Shown: positions 1 to 12,503, counted from the first letter of the stretch. The stretch is DNA of 64,000 nt from Chrysopilus asiliformis (GCA_964034945.1 OZ035962.1:11173789-11237788); one strand, 5' to 3'. Notes: generated by a model from the letters alone, not told the origin. Numbers and translations: made by a program.

Positions 1-272
1 GTGGACCTTCAAAACATAAAAATAATTCAAAAAAATAACAAGAGATTTCCTTAAAATAATTTTATCAGTTATCGGAAATGGCGGAATAAATCTAGGAAAT
101 CTCTTATCGGTATTGTTTCAATTCTAGTCAGTTTTTCAATCAATATCAGGCCATATGTTATTTTAAGTAATTTAAGTGAAACATAAGTTTTGTTCCTTTA
201 GTGTATGTCTTTTATTTCGCAATTTCCGATAGTCGATAAAATTATTTTAAGAAAATCTTTTTTTTTACTTGC

Positions 273-680
273 CTATAGGGAAAGTATTGTGTTGAAGGCG
301 GAAACCGACTCGACAACGGGGGCAGATAGAGAATTACTGATCAGTACGAAATCATTTTCAGGCAAAATTACGGGGATGTCCGTTCATTTGTTTGTCTGTC
401 CGTTGTACGCATCTTAAAAAACTCGAGAACGCGTTGAGCTAGCAACTTGAAATTTTTTGGAAATAAGTTCCACAAAAATCGTATCAACTTTTGTTTCTAA
501 AAATAATGGTTGCTATAAGGGGTACCCCTATACATTTTTTATTTTAGAAAAAAACCGTTTTTTGAAAAATTTTCGAAAGTTATGCGCTTTTAGGAAAAAA
601 ATAATATGACAAAAATTAAAGGATATAAAATTTCCTGTATTTTTTGCTTCGAGATTTGCACAAATCGAGCATTGCGTGCG
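273..680 (+). repeat. Dispersed repeat with GTCY core (copy 1 of 2)
   Basis: It matches 53543-53945 in the same orientation. Shared blocks include ctata..gggaaagtattgt, gaccgac..gagaacgggggtaga, ctgatcagtacgaaatc, a short GTCTGTCYGT run, then ctcgagaacgcgttga and cttgaaattttttg. The GTCY core and overall plan recall mini-me/DINE-1-like Helentron derivatives of flies, but I see no diagnostic terminus. The open frame across 205-417 is part of this repeat, not a gene. Confidence 0.6.
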
Positions 681-777
681 ATTTTTCTTTTTGTATTTAT
701 GGGAGGGTTGAGCAGAAACGAAAATAGCGTACATTTTTAACTATATTTACATATCTCTGATATTCTTTATTCAATAC

Positions 778-1356
778 CAGAGCTGGGCAAAATACTCAAT
801 ACTCAAGTATCAGTACCAGTATATGGTAATGATACTTTTAACCGCATTTCAGTATCAGTACAAAAAGTACTGGTACTGAGATTTCAGTACCAGTAAATTT
901 TGTACTGGTATTGCTCTGAGTGAGCAGTACAAAAATACCAACATCGGTACTGGTACTGACACTCCAGTACCAGTGCTATGTACTTGGAAAATATCAGTAC
1001 TTTCGGGAAAAATACTTGAAAAAATTCCAGTACTTTTGCAAAAGTACTTGAAAAAAATCCAGTACTTTTGCAAAAGTACTTGAAAAAGTACAAAAAGTAC
1101 TGGTACTGCAAAAACCAATACCAGTACAAAAAGTACTGGTATTGCAAAAAACCAGTACAAAAATACAAATATTGTAAAAAACCAGTACCAGTACTTTTTG
1201 TACTGGGACTGGATCCGTGCATCGATTACAAGTACTTCAAATACTGGTACTGATACTTAAGGTATTGATACTGGTGGCAAGCCCAGTACAAGTATCTATG
1301 TACTGGTACTGCTCGTGTACTGCAGTATCAAATGTACTGAAGTATGCCCAGCTCTG
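778..1356. mobile_element. hAT-type non-autonomous element filled with GTAC-rich repeats
   Basis: Terminal inverted repeats CAGAGCTGGGCA (778-789) and TGCCCAGCTCTG (1345-1356) are exact, and the 8-bp target duplication ttcaatac is present on both sides (770-777 and 1357-1364). An 8-bp duplication and a CAGNGCTGGGCA end are hallmarks of the hAT superfamily. The 579-bp interior has no transposase. It is an irregular array built from agtactggtactg-like and aaaagtacttgaaaa blocks, many of them self-complementary around GTAC. The open frames rich in Y/W/F/Q in this interval are by-products of that array. Confidence 0.85.
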
Positions 1357-1374
1357 TTCAATACCGAAAACCTC

Positions 1375-1527
1375 TTTCAAAATCGTTGACTGGTTTCAGA
1401 TGTAGCAGGAGGGTGGGGGGATTGGGGGCATATGGTGATTTTTTTTTAGGTAATATGCTCTCTAAAGAGATGCAAGGAACCCCATAAAAATTTTTTGACT
1501 GGTGTACGAGATAGCAGGTGAGGGGTT
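1375..1527. repeat. Dispersed module ('gactggt..agatagcagg..gggg')
   Basis: Two tandem degenerate copies of a ~120-bp module carry gactggtttcagatgtagcagg and gactggtgtacgagatagcagg. Related modules occur at about 12.64-12.91, 23.04-23.30, 25.94-26.26, 41.69-41.89 and 56.85-57.12 kb in either orientation. The family is unidentified and no coding content is visible. Confidence 0.45.
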
Positions 1528-1607
1528 ACTCTTTCTTTTTGGCAAGATTTTCGGCATAAACTCTTTCTTTTTGGGAAAATTATCGGCATAAACTCTTTCT
1601 TTTTGTC
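1528..1607. repeat. 32-bp tandem repeat, about 2.5 copies
   Basis: ACTCTTTCTTTTTGG starts at 1528, 1560 and 1592, giving an exact 32-bp period. The first two full units differ at a few positions (ggcaagattttcggcataa versus gggaaaattatcggcataa). Confidence 0.9.
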
Positions 1608-4600
1608 ATGCTTCCTCTACAAAATTTTCCACAAAATACAATATACTGTAATTATGTATAATACTTTTTGTGTAGCATGTCACCTGTAGGTAAACAGACA
1701 TTTAATGTTAGAAAACTTAACCGGTATTAGCTAGTCCTGAAGTAGACTTAAAACCTGTACTCCATTTCTTTCAGTGTACGAGGTCAATTACATGAGACAA
1801 AATACAATTTCAAGGAATTATTTTGTGGAACTAACATCCATGTCTTTTACTGTTCTAAGTAGAGAAATTCCTTAGAAATCACCTCAAAATCTGTGCCAAA
1901 ACAACATAACCCCAGCAAACAATATGACTTTATGATTGAGTACCTGAACGACTTTGACTTCCTAGTCAGTACTCCTGAACTACATCAAATTCATCATTAA
2001 ATAGTATCGCATATAAATCAAATTTATCCATTTCGACATGACAAATAAACAGAACACGTACAAATCTCATTCAACGTTTATGTCTGTGGCAACATAATGT
2101 CGGCAACATTTCCCATAACTGATTTTCAGATGGATTTCGGTCTATAGTCGAACGGATGGAGAGGTGTGGGGGGAATGAGACGAGACCGATTGACATTGTT
2201 ATTGCTATGGTAGAATTTGTATTGTAGCCTATATTTCGTCTATCCAATCTTTATGCTCACTGCCTGATGTTGGGTGCGTGAATCCCCGTCAATAATCCAT
2301 CCCGTCAGACAGACAACAACATTGGTTGAGTCCCCAAGTCCCTTTAAGCTAAACCTCAAACAAGTGTTACATAAAATTTGTCACCATATAATCGAAAAGT
2401 AGTCCCTTCCTGTTAGACATCGCTACGTATTCATTCTCATCATCATCATAGACGCACTTTATCTTGGAAGGGATGTGATAAAAATGCGATAAAAGCTTAT
2501 CCCTCATGGATTCAACCCCACGACTTTCTTCCGATTCCCATCAACATAGGCGGCAGCGTCAAGAGTTCCTACCAGCAACCCTCCTCGGCGGCGGTAGTCA
2601 ATTTCGGATTCTTGGTCTCCGAAACAGACTGAACGATGGAAGATCCTCTATGGTTCTTGGATGCCTCCCCACTTCGGCCGGCCGAGCTAAAGCCACGCAA
2701 GGATCCACTTCGATAAGGACGATTTTATGGGTCTCTCATCCCCTTTTGTTGCCATTTTGGTGTTTCTTTTTTTAGTCTGGCGATGCTAACCCGTCAAGAA
2801 TGGAATTTTGGGGTGCCCCCAAGTCAAAGTTACGCGTAAGTGTGCGTGGAAAGGAAATTGCCTTTCGTGTATCACAGTTGGAAGCAAAGCAGCGGCGGCC
2901 ATTGTCGGGAATGACAAAAACTACGGCTAGACGAAATACCATCAAAATGCAATAGACTTTGTACACAATGTTTCACTATTTGTAACCGGGAGACAAATTG
3001 ATACACTAAACGATGCTATAACTTTGTTACGACCACGCTTTGGGATCAATTTTCTAGAGCGGTGCGAAACGTAGATATGATCCTTGAAGCCAAATAGATG
3101 CTTTGCCCGCATCTGGCAAGGATATTTGATGGATTATCGGTGCCAGGAAGGTGATGTCCCATCACGATTTTAGTATCCTTTCAACTTGTCGCCAACGAAC
3201 TGCCTAAGCCACTTGTAAAACTTGTAAGAATCTACTATAAAAGGACTCGAGAAAATTATAACCGCAGAGTTCCAGTGCTTTACTTTCCCTTAGGATCCTA
3301 TGTGGCATCAATCAACCCCCAGACAAGGATATTCCAGGTTACACAACGAAGTAAGCAAAATAGGACATTTGACGCGGTAAAAGTAGGTGAAAATTTACGG
3401 TCGACAGGACGTCTTCATCGGGAATTTATGCATAAAAAAATTCTACAACGGTTAGGGATTTCCACTTGGATAGTCACGTGATGATTTCAAGGGGGGTATC
3501 TATAAGTAATTTTCACCCTTTTACCTTTCAATAGACACCATCAGGTTGAAATTATTCCAAGTTAGTGAATATAGATGAGGACGTCGTTGAAATTTAAGGA
3601 TTTCCATAGAATTCGTATATTCACTCCCCGCATTGAAGGAGTACCGAAAAGAGGATCTCCTGTTGCGTCTAACGATTGGTTAGCAAAAAAACGTTGCTCC
3701 CCACAAAAAAGCACAAGCAAATATAAAGTCTCTTCCCTCTCAAAAAAAAAAAAAAAACTGGATAATAACAATAAAATGGATAAATACATGATCCCTCCTA
3801 CTTCTGTCTCGTTTGTGTTCCGGTCTCGCCTTTACCATTTATCTTCCGTGAAGACCATTTTTAGGGGCTGATTTAGGAGGTTGACTACCACAGAACTGTT
3901 GACGACTGACGATTAAGTACCCGAAAGTTAAAGGTACAATCCTTGCGTTCGCATTAGACGTAACAGTAGGGAAGACAAAGAACAAAAGGGGCGGCTGGCT
4001 GACAGAAGGGCGGTTTTTGATGGTTATTTTTGGGGTAGACGGAGACATGTTAGAAGTTGAACGGTGAATATATACAGCGACCACAGGGGAAAATGCCCTA
4101 ACCAGCCCCAGAAAAATGGCTATGAAAAAAAAAAACCTTTTGATGGTGAACCCGAATAAAAGGGGTAGGTAGGGGTGTCGTATTATACACAGTATATTGG
4201 CTGCGACTGGTGCCGGTGGTAGTCACTTGAAACGAAACCAAATAGGGATGAAACGAGGGATTCATTCATGATCCGTGGTACCGAATTTCATGTTGGGGTA
4301 GGTTCTGCCCTACTGTGAACCGTAGGAAACATTTTGTTAAAGGGAAGAAAAATTAGGGCTACATGGAATTGCGACCGACAAGAGATGCAGAAATTAACTG
4401 AGAAAGTAAATTCATCGAAATATGTAATTTTGATGTCAACTTTAGGGGGAGTTCTGTGCAGTTTTTTTTTGCTAAAAATTTGTTGGGGTTTTAAGATTTA
4501 AAAAAAACGAATAATGATTGATTTCAATTCAAGTAACAGATTTTGTATTTTTTTTTAAATTATGAAAAATTAGATATTTTTTGAAAACTCGATTATATTT

Positions 4601-4735
4601 TTTCGCAATGAGATTTTCTTTGCAACTTGCGATTTTTTCTTGAATTTCTACGCAAATTTTCACTTAGCAAAAGTTGTCAAAATTTGAATTTATTCCTTCG
4701 GTTTCATAGAAAAAAACTTAAATAATTTAATTTTT
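1608..4735. other. Intronic sequence with no recognised gene
   Basis: Mostly single-copy-looking AT-rich DNA. The subsegment of about 2400-2950 is richer in G+C and has a 89-residue plus-strand open frame (2506-2772, Arg/Ser/Leu-rich). I see no recognisable domain, no matching splice pattern and no repeat structure there. Homopolymer A near 3742-3756 is the only low-complexity feature of note. Confidence 0.5.
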
Positions 4736-4935
4736 TTAAGAAAAGCTTTTTTTTAAACAAATGCACTGAAAAGGAAAAAAAATAGTTTTTTGGTATTGTG
4801 TATCAGAAATAAAAGCAAGATAAATATTTATTTTATTTTTCACGATTTTATCTCGCTTTTATTTCTAATACACAGTAATAAAAAATTATTTTTTCCTTTT
4901 TAGTGAATTTTTTTCTTAAAAAAAGCTTTTTAATT
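4736..4935. repeat. Foldback (inverted repeat) element, AT-rich
   Basis: The left arm (about 4736-4823) and right arm (about 4845-4935) are near-complementary over roughly 85 bp, including aagaaaagctttttt / aaaaaaagcttttta, gtgtatcagaaataaaagc / gcttttatttctaatacac and aaaaggaaaaaaaatag / ttattttttccttttt. The spacer is about 20 bp. It has MITE-like architecture, but AT-richness hides any target duplication. Confidence 0.75.
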
Positions 4936-4984
4936 TTTTTTGTAATTTTTTTTTTTAATTTTATTTTATTTGATCCTTTTATAG

Positions 4985-5480
4985 TCGTTTTGTATTTGAT
5001 TAGTTTGACTAAAAATCCAAAATGTCGTCTTTCTTTCGCTACACTTGTTTATACTTTTTAGTCTTCGAATACACATCCTTAATGCCTCTGAGATATTTTT
5101 AAGGACTCTTCAACTTTTTAGCTCCAGAATTGGATTCAGCAATCCCAAAAACCCCAGATGAGATTTTTCCCGGAAAGTTCGAAGAAAAAAGGATAATTAC
5201 GTATTTCTTACAGGACCTTCCATTATCCTTACCGACTTCTTAACATCTGAATCGGATTCAGCCACCCCAAAACCCCCAAAAGAGATTTTTTCCGGAAATT
5301 TAAAAAAAAAGGATAATTACGTTATGCTTACAGGACCTGGCCTTATTCTTACGGACTTTTTAATGCCAGAATCGAAGTCAGCGACCCCAATATCCCGCAG
5401 AATAGATTTTAGTTCCGAAAAATTTGGGAAAGGATAATCACGTTATCCTTACAAGACCTTCTGTATACGAGCAATAATTG
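4985..5480 (+). repeat. Tandem ~120-bp dispersed repeat (family H)
   Basis: The segment opens with a block containing aatccaaaatgtcgt and tttttagtcttcgaatac, followed by about three tandem units with ccttacggacttcttaac, cagaatcggattcagc, accccaaaaccccc, gagattttttccggaaa and aggataattacgttat. The same block order recurs at 44626-44935. Shorter relatives lie at about 5590-5830, 7440-7560 and 7735-7830. No coding content is seen. Confidence 0.7.
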
Positions 5481-5900
5481 TATGTTTTATGTAGATTTTT
5501 CTCGAAAACGACTCAACAGCTTTTGTTGAAATTTGGATACTTATAGTTTTTTCTCGAAAACGGCTCTTTAGCTTATGATGAAATTTGGGTACTTTTTTGG
5601 GTACTTACGCGGCGGCGCTTCGGGTAAATTCGTTAAGATCCTGTCAGGATAACGCGAATACCGTTTTTCCCAATTTTTTGTTGGAAAATTGTCGTGAAGG
5701 TATTTTTGAAGTTTCTGATCCCGAATTAAATGTTAGGACTTCAAAATTCGGAACGGAAGATCCTATAAGGATAACGAGCATATCCTTTTTCCTATTTTTT
5801 CGGGAAAATTTACATTAGGCGGTTTTCAGTTCGCTGATCCTGAATCTGACGATGAAATTTCAAAATTCGAAACGCACGGTCTTGTGGTGATAGCTAAAAT

Positions 5901-6035
5901 ATCCCTCCGTATTGCGATCCCCGTTTCGTTTTCGACAAGAGCCATTTTAAGTGTTGTTGTTGGTGATTTCCCACCAACACAAACACATAAACCGACTCTT
6001 GTCGAAAATGACACGACAATCGCAATACGGATGAT
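5901..6035. repeat. Foldback element, ~65-bp arms
   Basis: 5901-5965 and 5972-6035 are inverted copies: ccgtattgcgat / atcgcaatacgg, ttttcgacaagag / ctcttgtcgaaaa and gttggtg / caccaac. The loop is only about 6 nt. The overlapping open frames on both strands here are mirror images of each other and are not genes. Confidence 0.8.
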
Positions 6036-7579
6036 TTTTTCAATCCTTTTTTTCTTGAGCAAATTAGCAGAAGGGATTTTTGGATCGACGATTGCTTTAT
6101 TAACACACGACAGATTGATTTATTAGACCGCCTTTGATTTTCAAACAAAAATTCAAATAAAAGAAATACCACTACACCACATTTGGCGACGTCAATTTAA
6201 AAGAGAAACCAATAAACGGCAAAAACCAACAATTTTCCTTCGTCCCTAAAATGTTCGCTAATTAACATTTCCATCCCTGGTGTTGTGTTGAAGAGGAAAA
6301 TTTCGAAACTCCTCATTTTCCACTGCATTGGACACCATTATGACCACAGCGAAGAAAAAAACAAATCCGCGAACGCTCATCGACACCTTTTTGGGTGGCG
6401 TTTTCTTTTTTGCGAGGGCGATATGCGGTGAAAGGGAAAAAATTAAAACCATAGCAGTGTAAGTTAATCAACCATGTACAGGGCAGGATCGAGTGGACAC
6501 TCGAACTCAAAAAAATGGAAACGTAAAAAAATAAAACGAAATGGGGTTTATGTTCCATTCAAACCTTATAAATTTTTGTAAAAACATTTTGGTAGCGAAA
6601 ATCAGGGAAACGTGTGCTGTTATAATAGGGCAGGTGAGTGGGAGGGAGCTTGATTCGCTCTAATTAAAAATTATCGATTGGTTTATTATTTTCGCACAAT
6701 TTTCGCCACACGTTTGGAACCCATTTTAACTTAAAACGACGAATTTCCCTCTGTTTACAACGTTGAAAGTTGTTCCATCACCCACTCCCGTATTTTCGCA
6801 ACATGGATTCATTTTTTTTTCTGGCGACATTTTTTTCCAGGAAGTTTAATTTCTAGTGCTTCCTACGTCGATCTCAAATTGCAAATTGTGGACTTTGCAA
6901 GGGAAATTGGGGGTAGAGAAGCGCCCGTAATTGTTATTTTTGGTTGGTGGCATTGTTCGCGGTTAACAATGGACGTGTGTATGTGAGGTACGTGAAGGAT
7001 GTTTTTCTGCTCTCATTCATTTCAATTCATTTTCCAAGTGTTTCACGTGGAAACAGTTTTTTTCTCGTGAATTATTGTACGAAAAAAACACATAAATCTG
7101 GTGGTTCAGGTGTGATTGAACGAAGAGTTCACAAGTAGTGTCAATACACCGAATGAGTTGCGTTACGCTGGGAAATTGAAATTCGTGGACATTCGTCCAG
7201 GATCTGTAGTTATGGTTAGGTTTTAAAAGTACGATGACCAATATTGAATTGAAATATTCCTGGTTTATTTATTTTGTTTTAAATGGAAAAATATTTACTT
7301 ACAGTAAAATGTAGCCACGATAACTCGTCAAGATCGCGGCTTTTTTTTAGAATTTATTGGGAAACAAAACTATTTGTGCACGGAGATAAATAATAGGACA
7401 GATTCTTACAAAGGAGAGGAATATCCTGAGACAGTGAAATCTTTTGGTAATGACTCCCAGATAAAAGGGAATTCATGCCGAAAAACAGGAAATTTTCCCA
7501 AAATTATAGGAAATTATATACTATAAGGACAACGCAAATATCTTTTTCCATTTTTCACTGAAAAATGGTCTTAAAGCCC
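6036..7579. other. Intronic sequence with no recognised gene
   Basis: AT-rich, with scattered short open frames lacking domain signatures. About 7440-7560 is a diverged relative of the family H repeat (ctataaggacaacgcaaat). Confidence 0.5.
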
Positions 7580-7727
7580 AATTCAGACTAACGATTGCGA
7601 TTACGATTATAATTACGATTGAGCGTCCTCGATCAATGGAATCAAAGCTTCCATTACTCTATCGTTGAAAGCTTTGATCTCATTGGTAGAGAAGCTTCAA
7701 TCGTAATCGCAATCGTTAGTCTGAATT
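7580..7727. repeat. Foldback element with nested inner hairpin
   Basis: Outer arms aattcagactaacgattgcg (7580 on) and cgcaatcgttagtctgaatt (ending 7727) are exactly complementary over about 29 bp. Inner segments atcaaagctt / aagctttgat continue the fold. Total length is about 148 bp with no coding content. The attgcgattacgat motif is shared with the foldback at 9886-10014. Confidence 0.85.
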
Positions 7728-7822
7728 GAACTTTAGGGGGTTTTCGTGGACGCTGAACACAAATCTGGTGTTGGAATTTCAAAATTCCAAACGCGAAGTA
7801 CTGTAAGGATAACTCATATATC

Positions 7823-8232
7823 ATATCGCACATGGTCCCGTAGACTGTAGTATCTCAAAATCGGCCATTTTGAGAAAAACGCATTCAAAGTTTTCATTTC
7901 AAAATAATTGTTTATGAATAATTGTTTTTTCTGTTGTCTGTACAGTAATATTTCAATTTATTACTCTTTTGATAATAATTTACAGATCATTTGCTTCATT
8001 TTTTTTTTTGCAATAATAAAAGATAGAGATAGGTTTGTTTTCCACAAAATCAATTTAAATTTAAAAAAATGGGAATTTAAAAAACCAAAAAAAAATAAAT
8101 TTTAGGACTACGTTTACATTTAAATTTGTTTTTCATTTGATTCAGTCAATTTTCCTTTACATAATGGAATAATTACTCAAAAACACATTTTTTTGAGATA
8201 CTACAGTCTACGGGACCATGTGCGATATATCG
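7823..8232. mobile_element. MITE-like element, ~38-bp terminal inverted repeats
   Basis: Left end atatcgcacatggtcccgta and gactgtagtatctcaaaa (7823-7861) are mirrored by ttttgagatactacagtc and tacgggaccatgtgcgatat (about 8191-8228). The ~330-bp interior is AT-rich and lacks a transposase. The ends lie in TATA-type sequence, compatible with a TA duplication (Tc1/mariner-type), but that is not provable from one copy. Confidence 0.75.
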
Positions 8233-9532
8233 TTTTGTCATTTATTTGAAAAAAAAAACTTCAAAAGAGCTAAAAGTTCTTTAGACGACTAATAAAATTA
8301 TTTAATATTCAAATGATGTAAATTAGATAGAAATTAAGTTAGGGACGACAATTAAAATTCAGTTGTGTTTTACATCAAGAATTAATTACTGAAACGCACC
8401 CACCGCGGGATTCTGACAAAAGTTGAAAATGAAGTGCACTGAAAGGATTTTCTTGCTGATTTCTTTCATTTCTCCAAATAAGGGACTTAATCAGGCTTTG
8501 CAGGATTAATGAGAGCCGTACCTATTCGCTTTTCCTACTAATACCGTATTTAAGTTACGCACCATAAAGCAAGGACATCCCTAAAATCCTCGTAACTCTT
8601 AACCTATCCGCGTCACATCCACGTATGCGTTCTATGCGTTTATTGTGTTAGTAACCGGCAGCATACGGATTCACTGCGGATTAATGGCGGACGTACACGC
8701 ACATGAATGCGTTTCGGTTCGAATAAAATAAAAAATGGCAGCAAAAGTGCAGGGGGTGGCGGTTTTAGTGGGATGCGTGCACACATACATGGAAACTAAG
8801 AAGAATTTTTCTATTTCGATTTCGTGTCAGTATTAGGTTAGGATTGTGCGTTGGTGTATTTAATACTAAACGTGTTCGATGTGAATTCACGCATATGCGA
8901 ACAAGTGCAAGATGAAATTTCATTTCATTCCGTCCGTTTTTTTTCGAGTTTCGTTTTATTTTAATATAAGGGTGGAATACTGGGATCGTAATTTGATTTC
9001 AGCTCAATTTGATGTGGTACACATAGAGGAGTAGCCGCCGGGCAAATAGAATGGTTTGGAAAATGCACAGGGGAAGAGGTGCCAGAGGGATAAGCAATTT
9101 CATCGATTTTGGTTTTGTTCCTCGATGCTTTTGCCGGTTATTGCCGCAAGGGGGCTGTCAAACTGGTGCGCCTGCAAAAAAATATCCGATTTTCAGATGA
9201 ACTTTTTTTCCGATAGTCCAAAAGAGTACAATTTAATGGCATGGGTTATCCTCGCACAGCATGTGTCGTGGTTTTTAATTTTATTACAACTTTATGTCCT
9301 TTCACGGCTAATTTGGTACAGAAGAAGAAATTAAACCAATTGGTTTTGAATTCCTATTGGACGTTATTAAATTAAATTATGTAGACAGATGGAGTTAAAT
9401 TCGTTACCTTTTCTTATTTCGATGTAAAATGGATTTAATTTTGGAATTCTGATGTAAATGTGATTTGAAATTTTAGACCTCTTGATAGTTTTTGATTCCA
9501 CCAGAGATGACGCTTTCTGGGGGTGTTGAAAT
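8233..9532. other. Intronic sequence with no recognised gene
   Basis: No repeats with clear ends were found. A 92-residue open frame (9056-9331, plus) has a hydrophobic stretch near its C-terminus but no recognisable family, no neighbouring exon signals and ordinary base composition, so I do not call it a gene. Confidence 0.4.
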
Positions 9533-9860
9533 AGAATGGAAACTAAATTTTTGTCCCGGATTCTTAAAATTTATGTAAAAGTTTTTCAAACACTAGGAAA
9601 AACGATCACCGAATATGCACAACATACTCTATGTCTGCTGGAGATTGCTCCAAAGTACATTTTTTGCGCCTGCGGCACATATTTCCAACCATTTTCCACA
9701 AAACATGCTCTGTTTATTTGCAATTTCTGTTGCGGCTATCTATAAAACATACAGAGGGCAAACTTTTAAGTTAATTTTTGCTTGTCTATATCTTGATTTC
9801 AATAATTGCGCCGCATTCTGTGCAAAACATTTCGGCTGCGGCGCACATTATTGGTTAATT
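9533..9860 (-). repeat. Dispersed repeat family C (inverted copy)
   Basis: Read on the minus strand, it shares with 44405-44625 the order gcgccgcaggc ... aatatgcaaaacac-like ... gggacaaaa..ttagtttcc. Further members are at 13400-13659, 38590-38700 and 53090-53280, and a tail fragment lies near 55615. The shared GCGCCGCAGGC motif is the easiest landmark. Non-coding. Confidence 0.6.
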
Positions 9861-9885
9861 TTTCTTGATTTTAATCTAAATCAAA

Positions 9886-10014
9886 GGGGTCCATTATGGA
9901 TAACGATCGTAATCGCAACGATCAGAAATTGTGTGTTGTTGTTAGTGTTTTATACCAACAACAACAGGTGAATCTCGATCGTTGCGATTACGATCGTTAT
10001 CCATAATGGACCCC
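9886..10014. repeat. Perfect 38-bp foldback element
   Basis: ggggtccattatggataacg (9886 on) through caacgatc (9923) is repeated exactly in inverse at 9977-10014. An inner ttgttgtt / aacaacaa pair extends the fold, leaving a very small loop. Total length is 129 bp. The flanks are aaa and ata, so no certain target duplication is seen. Confidence 0.9.
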
Positions 10015-12503
10015 ATATTTTATTTTCTTAAAAAAAATTGTTGCTCATCTTATCCCGGATTGGCTACAACAAAAAGACGGATAGCCACCCTATTCATAAA
10101 AGACCTCCCTCCCTCCTGAAAAAATTCCTGGGGACGGCCATGGATTGTACGTATAATAAAAAAATTTCTCGAAAAAATTTATATACATCGATGTATTTTA
10201 TCATACTCAAGCCAAAACTAACATTTTTAAAATTAATTGGCTGTGAGGAAAGGATACAAATATATTGAACTCCCCCTCTCCTTCGATACCCTTCGCCTGA
10301 TATCTTCTGCAATTCTGAAAGGATTTGGAGCGGATTTTTATAACTAGAAAGGTCAGCGACAGGAAAAAGTTTCGCCCACTGATATCCACCCCGCCCTTAG
10401 GAAAGTCAGGAAGAATTAAAGATATTACAGTTTTGTTGTTTAATGTAAATCGATTTTTTTACCGTTAACCAGGTATTTCAAATTTTGTAAGAAAAAAAAT
10501 CGTATTTTTATAAATATAAACAACTATTTTATTCGTCGGGTTTAAAATATTTATGTAAATTTTTCAAAAACATAGATTTCGGATATTTTTGTAAAATATT
10601 TTAAGTTTTTATTAAAAATGTAACTTTCAAAAATCGACCAAATTTATACTTTTTAAGGGCTTGCTATAAAAAAGCTAGCTATAAAAAAACTTGCTATTAA
10701 AAAGCTTGTTATAAAAAAAGGACAAAAATTTAGGCCAAAAATTAGAGTTTCGGCCAAAAATTAGAGTTTTGGTTTCGGCCGGAAAACTAGTTTTGATCGG
10801 GCACTAAAAATTGTACAACGGAAAAATCGGATTCTAATCGGTAGAGTTGACCTTGAGCCAGGTTGGCACATATAGATATTTATACTTACGGCAACTTATA
10901 AAAATATTTTCCGGACGTTAAAAAAAATCCAAAAAAATTGCGAAAAAACGAATACCAACGAATATCAAAGCGAAAACTAATTTCAAACTACAATGCTATT
11001 AAAAAATTGTTCAAAATGAAAGAAACCCCTCTAAATTGCAGAGACAACAGGATTGTTCGCATCTTTTAAAATCGATCAATTGGATCAATTGACTTAAAGG
11101 CTTATAACTTTATACGCATAAGCAAACAATGTTTTTTTTTTGTTATTTTTTCCCAATGTACTGTAAAACCACCCTAAACAGAAAAAAACCCATTGCTATT
11201 TTGTATTAAATCGAAATAAAAATAACGTACGAAATTGAATTTATTTGATTCAAAAATAAAAATGGATTTTATTCAATTTTATGCTTTAAAGAAGAACATA
11301 AAAAACAGAAAATATTTTCCACGTTGCCAAATAAAACATTTTCACTCAATTCGATGGCTCGCACACCACAAAACGATCCCATACCGCATAAACTTTGAAC
11401 ATTCGAGAGGATGGCGTTTAGTTGGGTAAAAAAAAAATCAAGTAATGGAAAACATTCGCATTCAGCAAAATGTTTCAGAGTCAGTCAACCCCTCGATTGC
11501 AACTCTGTTAGTTATCTTCGGGAATATACACTGGCAATGGTTTTCAACCAGTACGAGACGGGGGGAGTGGGTGATATAAAATATGCGAGGAACAGCAACA
11601 AATTGTATTTGAAAAAAAAATCGATATTTCTTCCTGTGGATTTTTTTCTCCTGTATTCCTTTGACTTTTTTCGCTGTCCTCGTTTAGTCCTTTGTCGATT
11701 TTTTTTTAAAGTTGCAAACTTCTAAAAATGGTGCGTATCTACGCACAGGAATCAAAGGACGACAAGTGCGGCAATGAGGGCGGATTTGGATCCAGATACC
11801 AGAAAGAGAATATCGAATGCGGGTAATGTCACAAGACTATTCCGGTGTCTCACTAATACACAGAATAGGGGAGTAAGGGACGAAGCGGTACCTTGTCGAA
11901 TGTCGTATACATTAAACGCTAAGAATCTAACCATCATGAATTCACCTTTTGCCTGTTCCCCTTCCCCTCCCCAATCTTCGTCCATATCTATCTACCAGTG
12001 ACGTTGTGCGGAGGCTCTTCATCTCGTCGCTTCCGGTTCGCATGTAGTTAACTAGCGCCATCTACCTCTTACGCACTTTCTTTCGCCCTTATCTCGTCCT
12101 TGTTCAATTTCGCACTAATTCCAGGAAAAAAAAAAGATTCTCATTTCTTCCAATTTTTCTTTACATTTTTACGTGTACGCAACTTTTCCACAATTCAAAG
12201 CAGTTTTTCACACACACAAACGAATTGCAATCGTTGTATAGAAATTTTTCGCACGTATGTATGCTAGTTGGAAGTGGGTTCGATTCGTTCGCTTTTGGCG
12301 AGTGCCCTTCAAAAAAAATCACCCATCAGTAAAGAAAGCAAGGATCACAGACGGTGGTGCCAGACTACACCGGCAGCTCAGAAAAAAGGAATCCCGAAGA
12401 ATATTTTTGAAAACTATTTGGTTTTTAGAAGCTTTTATTTTAGTTTTCTTTTTGTAGGTCTGTTTGTTTGTCCCTTATAACCTAATTTTCATCCATTTTC
12501 ACA
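10015..12503. other. Intronic sequence with no recognised gene
   Basis: AT-rich. A short run near 10660-10720 repeats ttgctataaaaaagc-like units three to four times. 11411-11722 holds a 104-residue open frame with no recognisable domain. No splice-bounded conserved frame was found on either strand. Confidence 0.45.

Noticed and set aside
855..1405. Overlapping open frames rich in Tyr/Trp/Phe/Gln on both strands
   Set aside because: Low-complexity translations of the GTAC-rich interior of the hAT element.
5826..6172. Pair of mirror-image open frames
   Set aside because: Products of the foldback at 5901-6035.
7700..10014. CRISPR-like spaced palindromes
   Set aside because: The palindromes are separate foldback elements of different length and spacing, not regularly spaced direct repeats, and the genome is eukaryotic.
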